A stretch of DNA of 19,642 nt from Thermoplasmata archaeon (lineage in GTDB: Archaea; Thermoplasmatota; Thermoplasmata; Halarchaeoplasmatales; Halarchaeoplasmataceae), in contig JAFDUB010000020.1 of the NCBI GenBank assembly GCA_019594025.1, positions 1-19,642 of the forward strand, read 5' to 3'. Shown here in pieces: positions 7,460 to 14,658 of this stretch (its first letter is position 1; each line of letters begins with the position of its first letter). The position numbers and the translations under genes are program-made. The notes below the pieces were generated by a model. The model saw only the letters and a list, made by a program, of their open reading frames with translations. It had not been told where the DNA came from and searched no databases.

Positions 7460-8223
7460 GATTCTTCTTCAGCCACCCTCTCCATCTCAAGTTTGTCAGC
7501 CTCTCTTAAAGATTCAAAGGTACCTATGTCGAACCGTTTACCCGAGAAGATGTAGCCGTAGATTCCGTTACCTTCCCTCCTCATGAGCTCTATAGCATCG
7601 GTCAGCCACAGTTCTCCCTTTTTTCCGGGTTCTATACGTTTGATACATGAGAATATATTTGAACTGAGTATCATCAAACCGGCTATGTTCAGCCAGTGAT
7701 CGTTTACCTTAAAAGGTTCGGCCTCCTCCCATGTGGGTTTTTCGATCATCCCGTGTATCTTGTTATCTTCATCCATCTTTACGACACCGAATCTTCTCGG
7801 GTCATGGACGGGATTCAGCACCAGCGTTCCTTTACTCTTCTTTTCTTTGTGGAAATCTACGATCTGTTTCATCGTATTGTACGGAGTAATGTAGTTATCA
7901 CCGTACATCACGACAAAATCATCGTCACCTATGAAATCGTCCCCCAGAGAAACCGCATGAGCTGTACCTAATGGCTCTTCCTGCATCCGGAAGTATATCT
8001 TTAAACCGAGTCTTTTACCGGAACCTAGATAGTCGACCAGTGCGTGCTTCTTCCACCCTACTATTATCAAAACGTCCTTTATTCCGCCGGCTTTAAGAAC
8101 TTCGAGAACGTGCTCTATGGCGGGCTTTTTACCAACTCGTATCATCTCCTTCGGAATGGCATCGGTTATCGGTTTTAGCCTTGTGCCCTCGCCGGCTGCT
8201 AGTACTATCGCTTTCTTCACCAT
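7456..8223 (-). CDS. sugar-phosphate nucleotidyltransferase (RmlA/GalU type)
   Basis: This 255-residue cytosolic enzyme joins a sugar 1-phosphate to a nucleoside triphosphate, giving an activated sugar for glycans or lipids. Evidence is the N-terminal signature LAAGEGTRLKP (8-18), IPKEM (23-27) with the conserved Lys, the base-binding region QEEPLGTAHA (81-90) and the metal-binding GDN (108-110). A later EKP and a WLTDAIELM stretch are also typical. No hexapeptide-repeat acyltransferase domain follows, so it is the short glucose-1-phosphate thymidylyl/uridylyltransferase form. ATG 8223 is chosen because GGTGA lies 5 bases upstream. It is 14 bases downstream of the DUF457 gene and probably in one operon with it. 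Which sugar and nucleotide are used cannot be told. Confidence 0.88.
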   Translation of the reverse strand: MVKKAIVLAAGEGTRLKPITDAIPKEMIRVGKKPAIEHVLEVLKAGGIKDVLIIVGWKKHALVDYLGSGKRLGLKIYFRMQEEPLGTAHAVSLGDDFIGDDDFVVMYGDNYITPYNTMKQIVDFHKEKKSKGTLVLNPVHDPRRFGVVKMDEDNKIHGMIEKPTWEEAEPFKVNDHWLNIAGLMILSSNIFSCIKRIEPGKKGELWLTDAIELMRREGNGIYGYIFSGKRFDIGTFESLREADKLEMERVAEEES

Positions 8224-8237
8224 TAAATTCACCTGAT

Positions 8238-8735
8238 TTACTCACCCAACGTGAGCTCGCTTTTTAATTTTTTCCGGTCTATCATCCATATAGCCAATGA
8301 TATCGTACCTGCCACTAACGCCGGCCACATATCTGTACTTAGATACAATCCAGGTGAAGGTGGTGAGTAAGATGAAACTGGCCAGAACATGGGATATGAG
8401 TACCCGGAGGCGTTCAGTAACAGGGAATCCAGAAGATGGTGCGACAGGGCACCTACGCCTATGATAGGGAAGGCGAGCCCGTCGTTAACGAATTGGGTGA
8501 TGATGAAGGCGATGATCAACGAGCCTATGATGGTATGAAGGGGAAAATAGTTGAAAGGTAGGCCCAGTCCATGGATGTATGCCGGTTCGACGATCAGACC
8601 GATCCTGGTCAGGTCTGGTAGTGTGGCACCGATCATTAACAGGGTTATGTGATGTTTTTTTATCCATTGGTATCTCCACGAGAGTACGACACCCACGGAG
8701 TAAGCTACCAACACATGGGTGAGTAGATCAGCCAT
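8238..8735 (-). CDS. YdjM/DUF457-type membrane-bound metal-dependent hydrolase
   Basis: This 165-residue polytopic membrane protein has about four hydrophobic segments. The family marks are the start MADLLTHVLVAY with His7, the loop ATLPDLTRI with Asp41, PLHTIIGS with His67, and ALSHHLLDSL with His99, His100 and Asp103. Together these form the presumed metal site of the DUF457 family, related in arrangement to membrane phosphatase-like or LexA-regulated YdjM proteins. The substrate is not established for the family. The start overlaps the end of the upstream OB-fold gene by 8 bases, which indicates translational coupling. The association with a nucleotidyltransferase downstream hints at envelope work, but that is inference. 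Confidence 0.8.
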   Translation of the reverse strand: MADLLTHVLVAYSVGVVLSWRYQWIKKHHITLLMIGATLPDLTRIGLIVEPAYIHGLGLPFNYFPLHTIIGSLIIAFIITQFVNDGLAFPIIGVGALSHHLLDSLLLNASGYSYPMFWPVSSYSPPSPGLYLSTDMWPALVAGTISLAIWMIDRKKLKSELTLGE

Positions 8736-9210
8736 CTTGATCCTCCCTTTTTATGAATATCCAGTTCTCCTTGTCCCATCTGAACTGTCCGCGGATCCTG
8801 AATAATATCCATGTCGCTGCTACAACTGATACCGCGTACATGTAAACGTAATTGATGTAGGGTTTTGCGATGATCTCTGATGCCGCTATGGTGTTCTCGT
8901 CCTCCAAAGTACCGAACACCGTTACCCTATCGTTTTTGTTCAGTTCCTCGTCCACTCCGGTGATGTAAAGCTCCCTGCTCTCGTCACCGTACTCTATCTC
9001 AATCATAAGAGGGGATGTAGAGACCACCTTCCCACCTACCTCTACTTCATCACCTACGTACTCGTGTCGGTTTTTTATCAGATGCTCATCTCCAGGGTAG
9101 CGGTGTACATCGGGATCGGGCTGAAGTGAGCCGTACCAGACGAACAGAGAGATGAGTATGACTATTAGTATGATGACCACCGCGAGCCGGTGTTTGAATG
9201 TATCGAGCAT
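8728..9210 (-). CDS. membrane-tethered OB-fold protein
   Basis: This 160-residue protein has a transmembrane helix near the N-terminus (about 9-27), a beta-rich domain (about 50-116) and a second transmembrane helix (about 119-139), followed by a polar tail. The middle domain, with VGDEVEVGGKVVS and NDRVTVFGTLEDENTIAASEI, looks like an OB fold of the CcmE or nucleic-acid-binding type. With positive residues before the first helix and a basic segment after the second, the OB domain is probably outside the cytoplasm. That makes binding of a small ligand or glycan more likely than DNA. A TATA-like box at 9231-9238 suggests its own nearly leaderless transcript. It overlaps the DUF457 gene by 8 bases. 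Function is unknown. Confidence 0.7.
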   Translation of the reverse strand: MLDTFKHRLAVVIILIVILISLFVWYGSLQPDPDVHRYPGDEHLIKNRHEYVGDEVEVGGKVVSTSPLMIEIEYGDESRELYITGVDEELNKNDRVTVFGTLEDENTIAASEIIAKPYINYVYMYAVSVVAATWILFRIRGQFRWDKENWIFIKREDQDG

Positions 9211-9230
9211 CGGTCAAGGATAGTTTATTG

Positions 9231-9238
9231 ATTATTAA
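9231..9238 (-). promoter_or_regulatory. TATA-like box before the OB-fold membrane gene
   Basis: On the minus strand TTAATAAT is centred about 25 bases before ATG 9210, with no ribosome site between them. The box overlaps the stop codon (9235-9237) of the upstream gene, so it would serve an internal, leaderless start. Read-through from the upstream gene is also possible. Confidence 0.35.
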
Positions 9239-9945
9239 TCTTCTTCCCTGAAAGTTACCCGGGAATATCCCATCCCCTTCAATTTTATTAGTGAGCGGAT
9301 CATGTTTCGGGCATTGTAAACTATCTCTTTGCCACCTTTGCGTTGATAGTAGGCACGTCTCTTGTTCTGTCCTCCTCTATTGTACATTTTTATGTTGTTA
9401 TGAAGGTCTCTCATATGGAGATGCAGTTTTAACAACTCGTCCACTACTTCGGGTTCTAGATGCTCTGAATACCGGGTATTCAGTATCCTCCAGAGATCTT
9501 CGGCTTGCTCGTGGAAGTATCCATCGTAGTCTTGGGAGAGATATGCTTCTTCTAGGATGTCCAGCATATCTTCTGGATGCATGGACAGGATCTCTTTGAA
9601 CTTATCATCCTTCTGTTTCCTAATATCGTCCTCGACAGAATCCATATCCATCTTTCCATGGATATCCGGTTTGAAGGAAAACATGTTCCTCAGGACCTCG
9701 TCCCTCAGTACGTTTATGCTCCTAGCTAGTATGTATTCTATCTCCTCCTTGACCAGGTTCCAACGTTTCCTTTTAGATTTGACCAGCATCTCGTCGATGA
9801 TCACTATCGTGATGATAGCTCCTAGAAGCTCTATGGTTATATCAATGCTGAAACCTTCGTGTATCCTCCACAGTAGACCGGTGGCTACGAAGGCTAGGAT
9901 TATCATCAGATATAGCATCCATGGTCTATCTTTCCATCTCATCAT
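9235..9945 (-). CDS. two-TM protein with long charged cytoplasmic tail, unknown function
   Basis: This 236-residue protein has two transmembrane helices (about 8-26 and 35-53) and then roughly 180 charged, helix-rich residues ending with the pattern LHLHMRDLHNNIKMYN (about 173-188) and a basic Arg/Lys-rich stretch. The short loop between the helices and the Lys/Arg cluster after the second place the tail in the cytoplasm. I do not recognise the family. A GGTGA site precedes two consecutive ATG codons by 3 and 6 bases, so translation may begin at 9945 or 9942. It diverges from the universal stress protein gene and is followed 24 bases later by the OB-fold membrane gene, with which it may be transcribed. 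Confidence 0.65.
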   Translation of the reverse strand: MMRWKDRPWMLYLMIILAFVATGLLWRIHEGFSIDITIELLGAIITIVIIDEMLVKSKRKRWNLVKEEIEYILARSINVLRDEVLRNMFSFKPDIHGKMDMDSVEDDIRKQKDDKFKEILSMHPEDMLDILEEAYLSQDYDGYFHEQAEDLWRILNTRYSEHLEPEVVDELLKLHLHMRDLHNNIKMYNRGGQNKRRAYYQRKGGKEIVYNARNMIRSLIKLKGMGYSRVTFREED

Positions 9946-10004
9946 ATCTCACCTTTAACACCGTATCAGATAGGAATAAAATAATCTTTCGCAGTAAACT
10001 TAAC

Positions 10005-10018
10005 CGAAATGTTTACAA
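10005..10018 (+). promoter_or_regulatory. BRE/TATA promoter of the universal stress protein gene
   Basis: CGAAA (10005-10009, BRE-like) is followed directly by TGTTTACAA (10010-10018). The box centre is about 27 bases before ATG 10041, which predicts a leaderless transcript. No Shine-Dalgarno sequence is present before the ATG. Confidence 0.55.
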
Positions 10019-10040
10019 GGCAATAAATAGATAACAACTT

Positions 10041-10499
10041 ATGTACGGAAAAGTGATCATACCAACAGATGGTTCCGAACTATCTTTTATTGGGGTAAAA
10101 GAGGGATTGAAGGCGGCCAAGCGTTTCAACATACCAGCGGTTGTTGTATATGTGATAAAGCCCAGCAGCTATTCGATTAGCTTTTCAGGGCACGAAATGG
10201 GCGGTCTAGAAGTGAGTGATAAGGAGTTTCTGAGGGAAGGTTTCAGGAAGCAAGCTAAGAAGGTACTGAGCAAGGTAAAAAAAGAAGCGGACAAGATGGG
10301 AGTATCGTTGGAAGGAAACGTGGTTGAGGGCATACCATACCAAGAGATAACAAAACTAGCCGATAAGAACGATATAATTTACATGTCATCCCATGGTAGA
10401 TCCGGACTTTCGTCCGTACTAATCGGTAGTACTACGGATCGAGTCATCAAGGAAAGCAAGGCCACTGTTGCCGTGGTCAAAGCGAACAATGAAAAGTAA
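10041..10499 (+). CDS. universal stress protein, UspA family
   Basis: This 152-residue single-domain protein has the Rossmann-like Usp fold, starting with YGKVIIPTDGSELS and its conserved Asp at residue 10. The C-terminal nucleotide-binding loop is SSHGRSGLSSVLIGSTTDRV. The family motif is G-x2-G-x9-G-S/T; here the first Gly is Ser (MSSHG), while the second Gly and the GST are kept, so ATP or AMP binding is likely but not certain. Such proteins are cytosolic dimers linked to stress or energy state. The gene stands alone, divergent from the two-TM gene and convergent with the MATE gene 24 bases away. Confidence 0.9.
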   Translation: MYGKVIIPTDGSELSFIGVKEGLKAAKRFNIPAVVVYVIKPSSYSISFSGHEMGGLEVSDKEFLREGFRKQAKKVLSKVKKEADKMGVSLEGNVVEGIPYQEITKLADKNDIIYMSSHGRSGLSSVLIGSTTDRVIKESKATVAVVKANNEK

Positions 10500-10523
10500 T
10501 CTCCGATAAAAGATCGTGTATAT

Positions 10524-11915
10524 TTACTCCGTGATAGTTTTCTTCTTCCATTTACCGGTTAGGAAGTAAAGATATGAGGCAACAGAGGCTATCGGGTTAC
10601 TCAACGCCATACCTATCCAGACTCCCACAACACCCATATCGAATCCGAAGTTTATCAACGGTAAAGACGGTAGTGCGAATAGTGCGGACAAAAACAGTCG
10701 AAGTCCCCATATTCTGAATAACTCGAGGCCCATGGCGGGCATTGTGTGCCCGGTACCTCTATAGCTGGAATCGAACACCCGGAATATACCGAAGAATCCT
10801 ATGGACATGGAGTATATGGCCAGGTATCTAGCACCTTCGTTTATCACCGCGATATCATCGATGAACACACTCATTATTCCCCTTCTGAAGATGATGACTA
10901 TAACACCCGTGGCGAACATTATAGTTGATGAGACCAAAACCGCTTTTTTTAACACTTCCTCGGCCCTTTTTTTGTTTCCGGCACCCACGTTCTGTCCTAC
11001 CATAGACATCGACGCGTCGGCGAAGCCCCATACGGCGATGGTTATCACGTGTATTATCCTTCTGCCTATACCGTAGGCGGCTACCGGCGTTTCCCCGAAA
11101 ATAGCCACTAGAGTGAAGAGGATCACAAATGCCAGTGCGGTCATCACCCTAGCGAAGGTGGCGGGAGCGCCTATCTTGATTATCTGTTTGACCCATCCCA
11201 TCTTTAACCGCATATCCCTCAAGGACAATCTGATATCCACTCGGTTGTTGAACAGCAGGTATATACCTACTAAACCGGCGGTTACCCTGGACGCAGCGGT
11301 GGCGATGGCTGCACCGGTAACCCCTAAAGCCGGGAATATCGACCAACCGAATATCAGTATGGGGTCTAGAACCAAATTGACCGAGACGAATGTGATCCTG
11401 ATAAGCATGGGGGTGACCATGTCCCCCATCCCCTTCAGAAGAAAACGGAATGCGGTGTATGCGAAGACGAAGGGCATGCTTAGAAGTACTATCCTAAGGT
11501 ACGTTACGGCAAGAGGATATATATCCGGTGGAGTCTGCATCCATTTTAGTATATAAGGTGCTCCTAGGAAACCGCCGATGGTGAATATCAAGCTGAGGAT
11601 TATGAGGAAGCTGAAAACCTGCCCCGCGGCCTCGTTCGCCGTTTTTTGATCACCTGCGCCCATGTGTTGAGCCACCAACGCCACACCGGCCGTAGCCAAT
11701 CCCATCCCGGCGGATAAAAAGGCGAATATAACCGGCCATGCGGCGGTGGGTGCACCTACTTCCGCCGGACCGAGACGACCGAGCCAGAATGTGTCAACTA
11801 TGTTGAATGATATGTGCAAAGAGCTGGAAACCATCACCGGTAGAGCAAGAACGAGGAGCGTCTTGATTATCGGACCGTTTAAAATATCCTCTCTCCTCTC
11901 ATCAGCGGATTTCAC
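10524..11915 (-). CDS. MATE family efflux transporter
   Basis: This 463-residue protein has about 12 hydrophobic helices in two repeated halves, the usual MATE size. These exporters move drugs, cations or metabolites out of the cell using a Na+ or H+ gradient. Family features are the N-terminal ILNGPIIKTLLVLALPVMV, the NIVDTFWLGRLGPAEVG segment, and the second-repeat counterpart TIAVWGFADASMSMVGQNVGAG. The start is GTG 11915, since the next internal Met (about residue 28) would remove the first helix; no clear ribosome site is seen. TATA-like sequences near 12000 and 11955 (minus strand) could serve it. Threonine synthase lies upstream on the same strand across a 111-base gap. The substrate is unknown. 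Confidence 0.9.
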   Translation of the reverse strand: MKSADERREDILNGPIIKTLLVLALPVMVSSSLHISFNIVDTFWLGRLGPAEVGAPTAAWPVIFAFLSAGMGLATAGVALVAQHMGAGDQKTANEAAGQVFSFLIILSLIFTIGGFLGAPYILKWMQTPPDIYPLAVTYLRIVLLSMPFVFAYTAFRFLLKGMGDMVTPMLIRITFVSVNLVLDPILIFGWSIFPALGVTGAAIATAASRVTAGLVGIYLLFNNRVDIRLSLRDMRLKMGWVKQIIKIGAPATFARVMTALAFVILFTLVAIFGETPVAAYGIGRRIIHVITIAVWGFADASMSMVGQNVGAGNKKRAEEVLKKAVLVSSTIMFATGVIVIIFRRGIMSVFIDDIAVINEGARYLAIYSMSIGFFGIFRVFDSSYRGTGHTMPAMGLELFRIWGLRLFLSALFALPSLPLINFGFDMGVVGVWIGMALSNPIASVASYLYFLTGKWKKKTITE

Positions 11916-11983
11916 GAATATTTTTTTTAGCTTGCGGTAACCGATTCTAGATGATATTGTACCACTCTTATCTCGGGGTGTGT

Positions 11984-11998
11984 TTACACGGGTTGTAA
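11984..11998. promoter_or_regulatory. 15-base palindrome in the MATE promoter region
   Basis: TTACA-CGGGT-TGTAA is a perfect 5-base inverted repeat with a 5-base spacer, directly next to an AT-rich TATA-like stretch (11999-12010). Position and form would suit a dimeric repressor site for the exporter gene. At this length chance occurrence is possible. Confidence 0.25.
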
Positions 11999-12026
11999 TT
12001 AAATATATTGGTGGTTTTTTAGCTGG

Positions 12027-13142
12027 TTAGATTTTTTCTCTGAGATCACTCATGGTTACCGTATTCACCTTCGTCGAGCGTCCCTCTACCTTCATCCCAC
12101 TCCCCGTAATCAGACTAACTACTTTGGAACCCTGGCCCATATCGTTTATCAACTGTGGGAGGGCGGCTACGCCAACGGCGGAGGCAGGTTGACAGTAAAT
12201 ACCGTCCCGGGCGATGTTTTTCTGAGCTTCGATAATCCCATGGTCGTTAACGGCGGCGCACGTTCCCTTCAACTCCTTCAACTTCCTTAAAACCGCATCA
12301 CCGCTGGGTGGGAACGGGTTGGATATCGCCTTCGCAATGGTGTGTGGAGGCCCCCACCGTTTTACCGGCTCACCTTCTTCGAAAGCTCGGTGTATCGGTG
12401 AGCAACCAGCCGCCTGAACCGCGATAAATTTCGGAAGATCGGATAAGATATGGTTCTGAAACAGCTCCTCGTAACCCTTGACTATCCCTCTGAACAATCC
12501 GCCGGAGCTCGTTGGTATGATAACATGGGATGCATCTATATCCGATGCAATCTCGAACGCCATGCTCTTGTATCCCTCGATCCTGTATGGATTATCTGAG
12601 TTTATAAAGTAGATATCATCCATATCTAAGCTCTCGTAGTATAATTCACCGTAATCTCCTTCAACTCCGATTATTTCTGGACCGTATATGGATATCTGTC
12701 CGATCTTGTCCTCGTGAATATCGGTGGGGACGAGCACAAGGATTCGTGATCCGTGGTATGCTCCGTAGCAGGCGACACTGGCAGCCATATTACCGGTGGA
12801 TACCGTTCCGATCCTTTTGTAACCAAGCTCGAGAGCCCGTTTTATACCGAAAATCGTACCGCGATCTTTGAAACTCCAGGTGGGATTGACCGTTTCGTTT
12901 TTCAGATATAGGTTTATACCGAATTTGGTCGACAGTCTTTTAGCACGGATAAGGGGAGTGTTCCCCTCTCCCAAGGAGTCCTCTTTCGATAAGTTGTAGG
13001 GAAAAAAGTCTCTGTAAGCAGACCAGACGTTACCACCCTCCTTTATGGATCCTTTAAAATGATCCAACTGCAAAGGACCTCCACAGGTGCACCTGTACTC
13101 GCTGGAAGTATCTATTCTATCACACAAAGCACATCTGGTCAT
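12027..13142 (-). CDS. thrC: threonine synthase
   Basis: This 371-residue fold-type II PLP enzyme converts O-phosphohomoserine to threonine, the last step of the pathway that includes homoserine dehydrogenase at 2005-3039. A zinc-ribbon-like N-terminus (C4, C7, C18, C20) precedes the catalytic part, as in archaeal threonine synthases. The sequence GEGNTPL (58-64) is followed by Schiff-base Lys92 in NPTWSFKDRG, STGNMAASVACYG for the cofactor phosphate region, and PTSSGGLFRG. A TATA-like box at 13163-13171 is about 25 bases before ATG 13142, so the transcript is probably leaderless. The gene is divergent from msrB. A related PLP lyase such as cysteate synthase cannot be fully excluded without a tree. 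Confidence 0.85.
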   Translation of the reverse strand: MTRCALCDRIDTSSEYRCTCGGPLQLDHFKGSIKEGGNVWSAYRDFFPYNLSKEDSLGEGNTPLIRAKRLSTKFGINLYLKNETVNPTWSFKDRGTIFGIKRALELGYKRIGTVSTGNMAASVACYGAYHGSRILVLVPTDIHEDKIGQISIYGPEIIGVEGDYGELYYESLDMDDIYFINSDNPYRIEGYKSMAFEIASDIDASHVIIPTSSGGLFRGIVKGYEELFQNHILSDLPKFIAVQAAGCSPIHRAFEEGEPVKRWGPPHTIAKAISNPFPPSGDAVLRKLKELKGTCAAVNDHGIIEAQKNIARDGIYCQPASAVGVAALPQLINDMGQGSKVVSLITGSGMKVEGRSTKVNTVTMSDLREKI

Positions 13143-13162
13143 GCAGGTTTATCCCCGTGGGA

Positions 13163-13171
13163 AGATAAAAT
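13163..13171 (-). promoter_or_regulatory. TATA box of the threonine synthase gene
   Basis: Minus-strand ATTTTATCT is centred about 25 bases before ATG 13142, with AT-rich BRE-like bases just upstream. No Shine-Dalgarno sequence lies before the ATG, which fits leaderless transcription. Confidence 0.45.
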
Positions 13172-13202
13172 CTTATTGGCTATTTATGTGTCGAAGGAAA
13201 CG

Positions 13203-13210
13203 TTTAAATC
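13203..13210 (+). promoter_or_regulatory. TATA box of the msrB gene
   Basis: TTTAAATC is centred about 27 bases before GTG 13234 and is preceded by a purine-rich BRE-like stretch (13194-13200). This placement is the main reason for starting the MsrB protein at this GTG rather than at an upstream codon in the same open frame. Confidence 0.5.
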
Positions 13211-13233
13211 ATTTTTACACGGTATTTCAAACG

Positions 13234-13677
13234 GTGAGACTTATAGACTACGAGAAGCCATCCGACGAGGAGCTGAAGAAAAAATTAACACCTAAACAGT
13301 ACGAGGTGACCCAGCTGGAAGGTACCGAACCCGCCTTCAGAAACGAGTACTGGGATAACGATGCGGAAGGGATCTACGTGGACGTGGTTTCAGGCGAGGT
13401 ACTGTTCAGCTCAAAAGATAAGTACAAATCGGGGTCTGGATGGCCCAGTTTCACCAGACCCTTGGAACCGGATAATTTAGTTACCAAGAAAGGGCTGATC
13501 GACAGGAGAACTGAAGTGAAGAGCAGGCACGCCGATTCCCATCTAGGGCATCTTTTCAACGACGGACCCGCACCGACCGGAAAGAGGTACTGTATGAACT
13601 CGGCGGCCCTTCGATTCATCCCTAAAGAGAGGCTGGAAGAGGAAGGGTACGGAGAATATCTCGAACTATTCGAATGA
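13234..13677 (+). CDS. msrB: peptide methionine-(R)-S-oxide reductase
   Basis: This 147-residue cytosolic enzyme reduces the R form of methionine sulfoxide in oxidised proteins. Family motifs are SGSGWPSF (66-73), RTEVKSRHADSHLGHLF (92-108) and RYCMNSAALRF, where Cys120 is the catalytic residue. The two CxxC zinc pairs found in many MsrB proteins are absent (YVDVVSG, HADSH), so this is the metal-free form. Cys120 appears to be the only Cys, so there is no resolving Cys within the chain. GTG 13234 is chosen from the TATA box about 27 bases upstream; the open frame extends further left but would overlap the divergent threonine synthase and its promoter. The next gene begins 46 bases after the stop. 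Confidence 0.92.
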   Translation: MRLIDYEKPSDEELKKKLTPKQYEVTQLEGTEPAFRNEYWDNDAEGIYVDVVSGEVLFSSKDKYKSGSGWPSFTRPLEPDNLVTKKGLIDRRTEVKSRHADSHLGHLFNDGPAPTGKRYCMNSAALRFIPKERLEEEGYGEYLELFE

Positions 13678-13690
13678 TCAAGTGAAACAA

Positions 13691-13702
13691 AATATTTTAT
13701 AC
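13691..13702 (+). promoter_or_regulatory. TATA box of the EEISWGQR-motif membrane protein gene
   Basis: AATATTTTATAC is centred about 27 bases before ATG 13724, just after the msrB stop. It lies inside the longer frame that would begin at GTG 13682, which argues for the ATG 13724 start and a leaderless transcript. Confidence 0.5.
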
Positions 13703-13723
13703 GTACCTGTTCAATCGGGAAAC

Positions 13724-14602
13724 ATGGGTTACCGCTCCTTCGGAGTGTATAAAGGTACAACACTTTACAAAAGATGCCTGATGTTCGTAGGCGCATTAAC
13801 AATACTGCAGATCATACTGGTAGCCTGGGGTATCAAACAGTATCCATGGTTGAACCAACTGTTCTTTGCCGAAGACTGGACCTACGAATATCTAACAGTT
13901 ATATTTTACATCGGTGCAGGGGGGATGATGCTTTACACCTTCCTCAAGATTCCTCTCACCAAACGGTATAAACTGTTTGTCCTCGCCTTTGCCGCTTTGT
14001 TTTTCTTCGTCGCTATGGAGGAGATAAGCTGGGGGCAGCGCATATTGGGTGTTGAGACCCCGGAAACCATCGAAGAAATTAACGAGCAGGACGAGTTAAA
14101 CATACACAATCTGCACACCGACCTCTTCCACGTACTTTTATGGGGAGGAAGTTTGTTGTTAGGAGTGTTCATCCCACTGCTTAACGAAACCTTTGAACCA
14201 GTACGTCGTTTGGTGAAAAAGTTTGAGTTTCCGGTTATGTCTCCTGACCTGCATTTCTTTTTCCTGCTTCCGCTAACCTACTATGTAGGTCACAGATGGG
14301 TATATCCTAAATTGTTCCTTTTGGTCGCCCTAACCGTTGGACTTTTCGTGTTCTTTCAACTACCCGCTGCAAAAAGGTACGTAGAAAAGCTGCCGCCTAG
14401 ATGGGGGAAATATCTCGTGATCGTCATACTGATACTGATCCCAGTGATGTTTCAGGTACACCGCTACAAGATACCTTTGACGGACAACAAAGCTGGTCAG
14501 GAAGCGGCGGAGATGGTTTTATCCTTTGGATATTTACTCTTCGCATGGGCGGTGATGAAAAAGAATGAGTTGTTTTCAAATAGAGGTGTGGAAAAAAAGT
14601 AA
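13724..14602 (+). CDS. polytopic membrane protein with EEISWGQR motif, unknown function
   Basis: This 292-residue protein has about seven to eight hydrophobic helices (near 18-36, 55-75, 82-98, 133-153, 175-190, 196-212, 229-246 and 261-277). The mark is a polar block at a membrane boundary: EEISWGQRILG (99-109) followed by a loop with QDELNIHNLHTDLFH (122-136). I recall this E-E-x-S-W-G-Q-R and N-x-H-N combination from an uncharacterised membrane family in bacteria and archaea. The clustered Glu, Gln, Asn and His residues look like a catalytic or metal site. ATG 13724 is preferred to GTG 13682 because a TATA box is centred 27 bases upstream. No substrate or partner can be inferred; neighbours are msrB and a kinase-like gene. 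Confidence 0.7.
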   Translation: MGYRSFGVYKGTTLYKRCLMFVGALTILQIILVAWGIKQYPWLNQLFFAEDWTYEYLTVIFYIGAGGMMLYTFLKIPLTKRYKLFVLAFAALFFFVAMEEISWGQRILGVETPETIEEINEQDELNIHNLHTDLFHVLLWGGSLLLGVFIPLLNETFEPVRRLVKKFEFPVMSPDLHFFFLLPLTYYVGHRWVYPKLFLLVALTVGLFVFFQLPAAKRYVEKLPPRWGKYLVIVILILIPVMFQVHRYKIPLTDNKAGQEAAEMVLSFGYLLFAWAVMKKNELFSNRGVEKK

Positions 14603-14624
14603 ATAATTTTTACCTATAAGTAGT

Positions 14625-14634
14625 AAAACTATTA
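14625..14634 (+). promoter_or_regulatory. BRE/TATA-like promoter of the kinase-like gene
   Basis: AAAACTATTA lies in an AT-rich stretch with its centre about 27-29 bases before ATG 14659. No ribosome site stands before the ATG, in keeping with the leaderless pattern of the neighbouring genes. Confidence 0.35.
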
Positions 14635-14658
14635 ACTCTCCACTCGATTCAACGTTAA

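Noticed and set aside
9557..9958. 133-codon plus-strand frame opposite the two-TM gene
   Set aside because: Hydrophobic-looking but a mirror of the minus-strand gene, which has the better ribosome site and sensible topology.
11113..11556. 147-codon plus-strand frame inside the MATE gene
   Set aside because: Antisense shadow of transmembrane codons of a clear MATE transporter.
13374..13802. 142-codon minus-strand frame opposite msrB
   Set aside because: MsrB on the plus strand is certain; the antisense frame has no motifs and spans a promoter.
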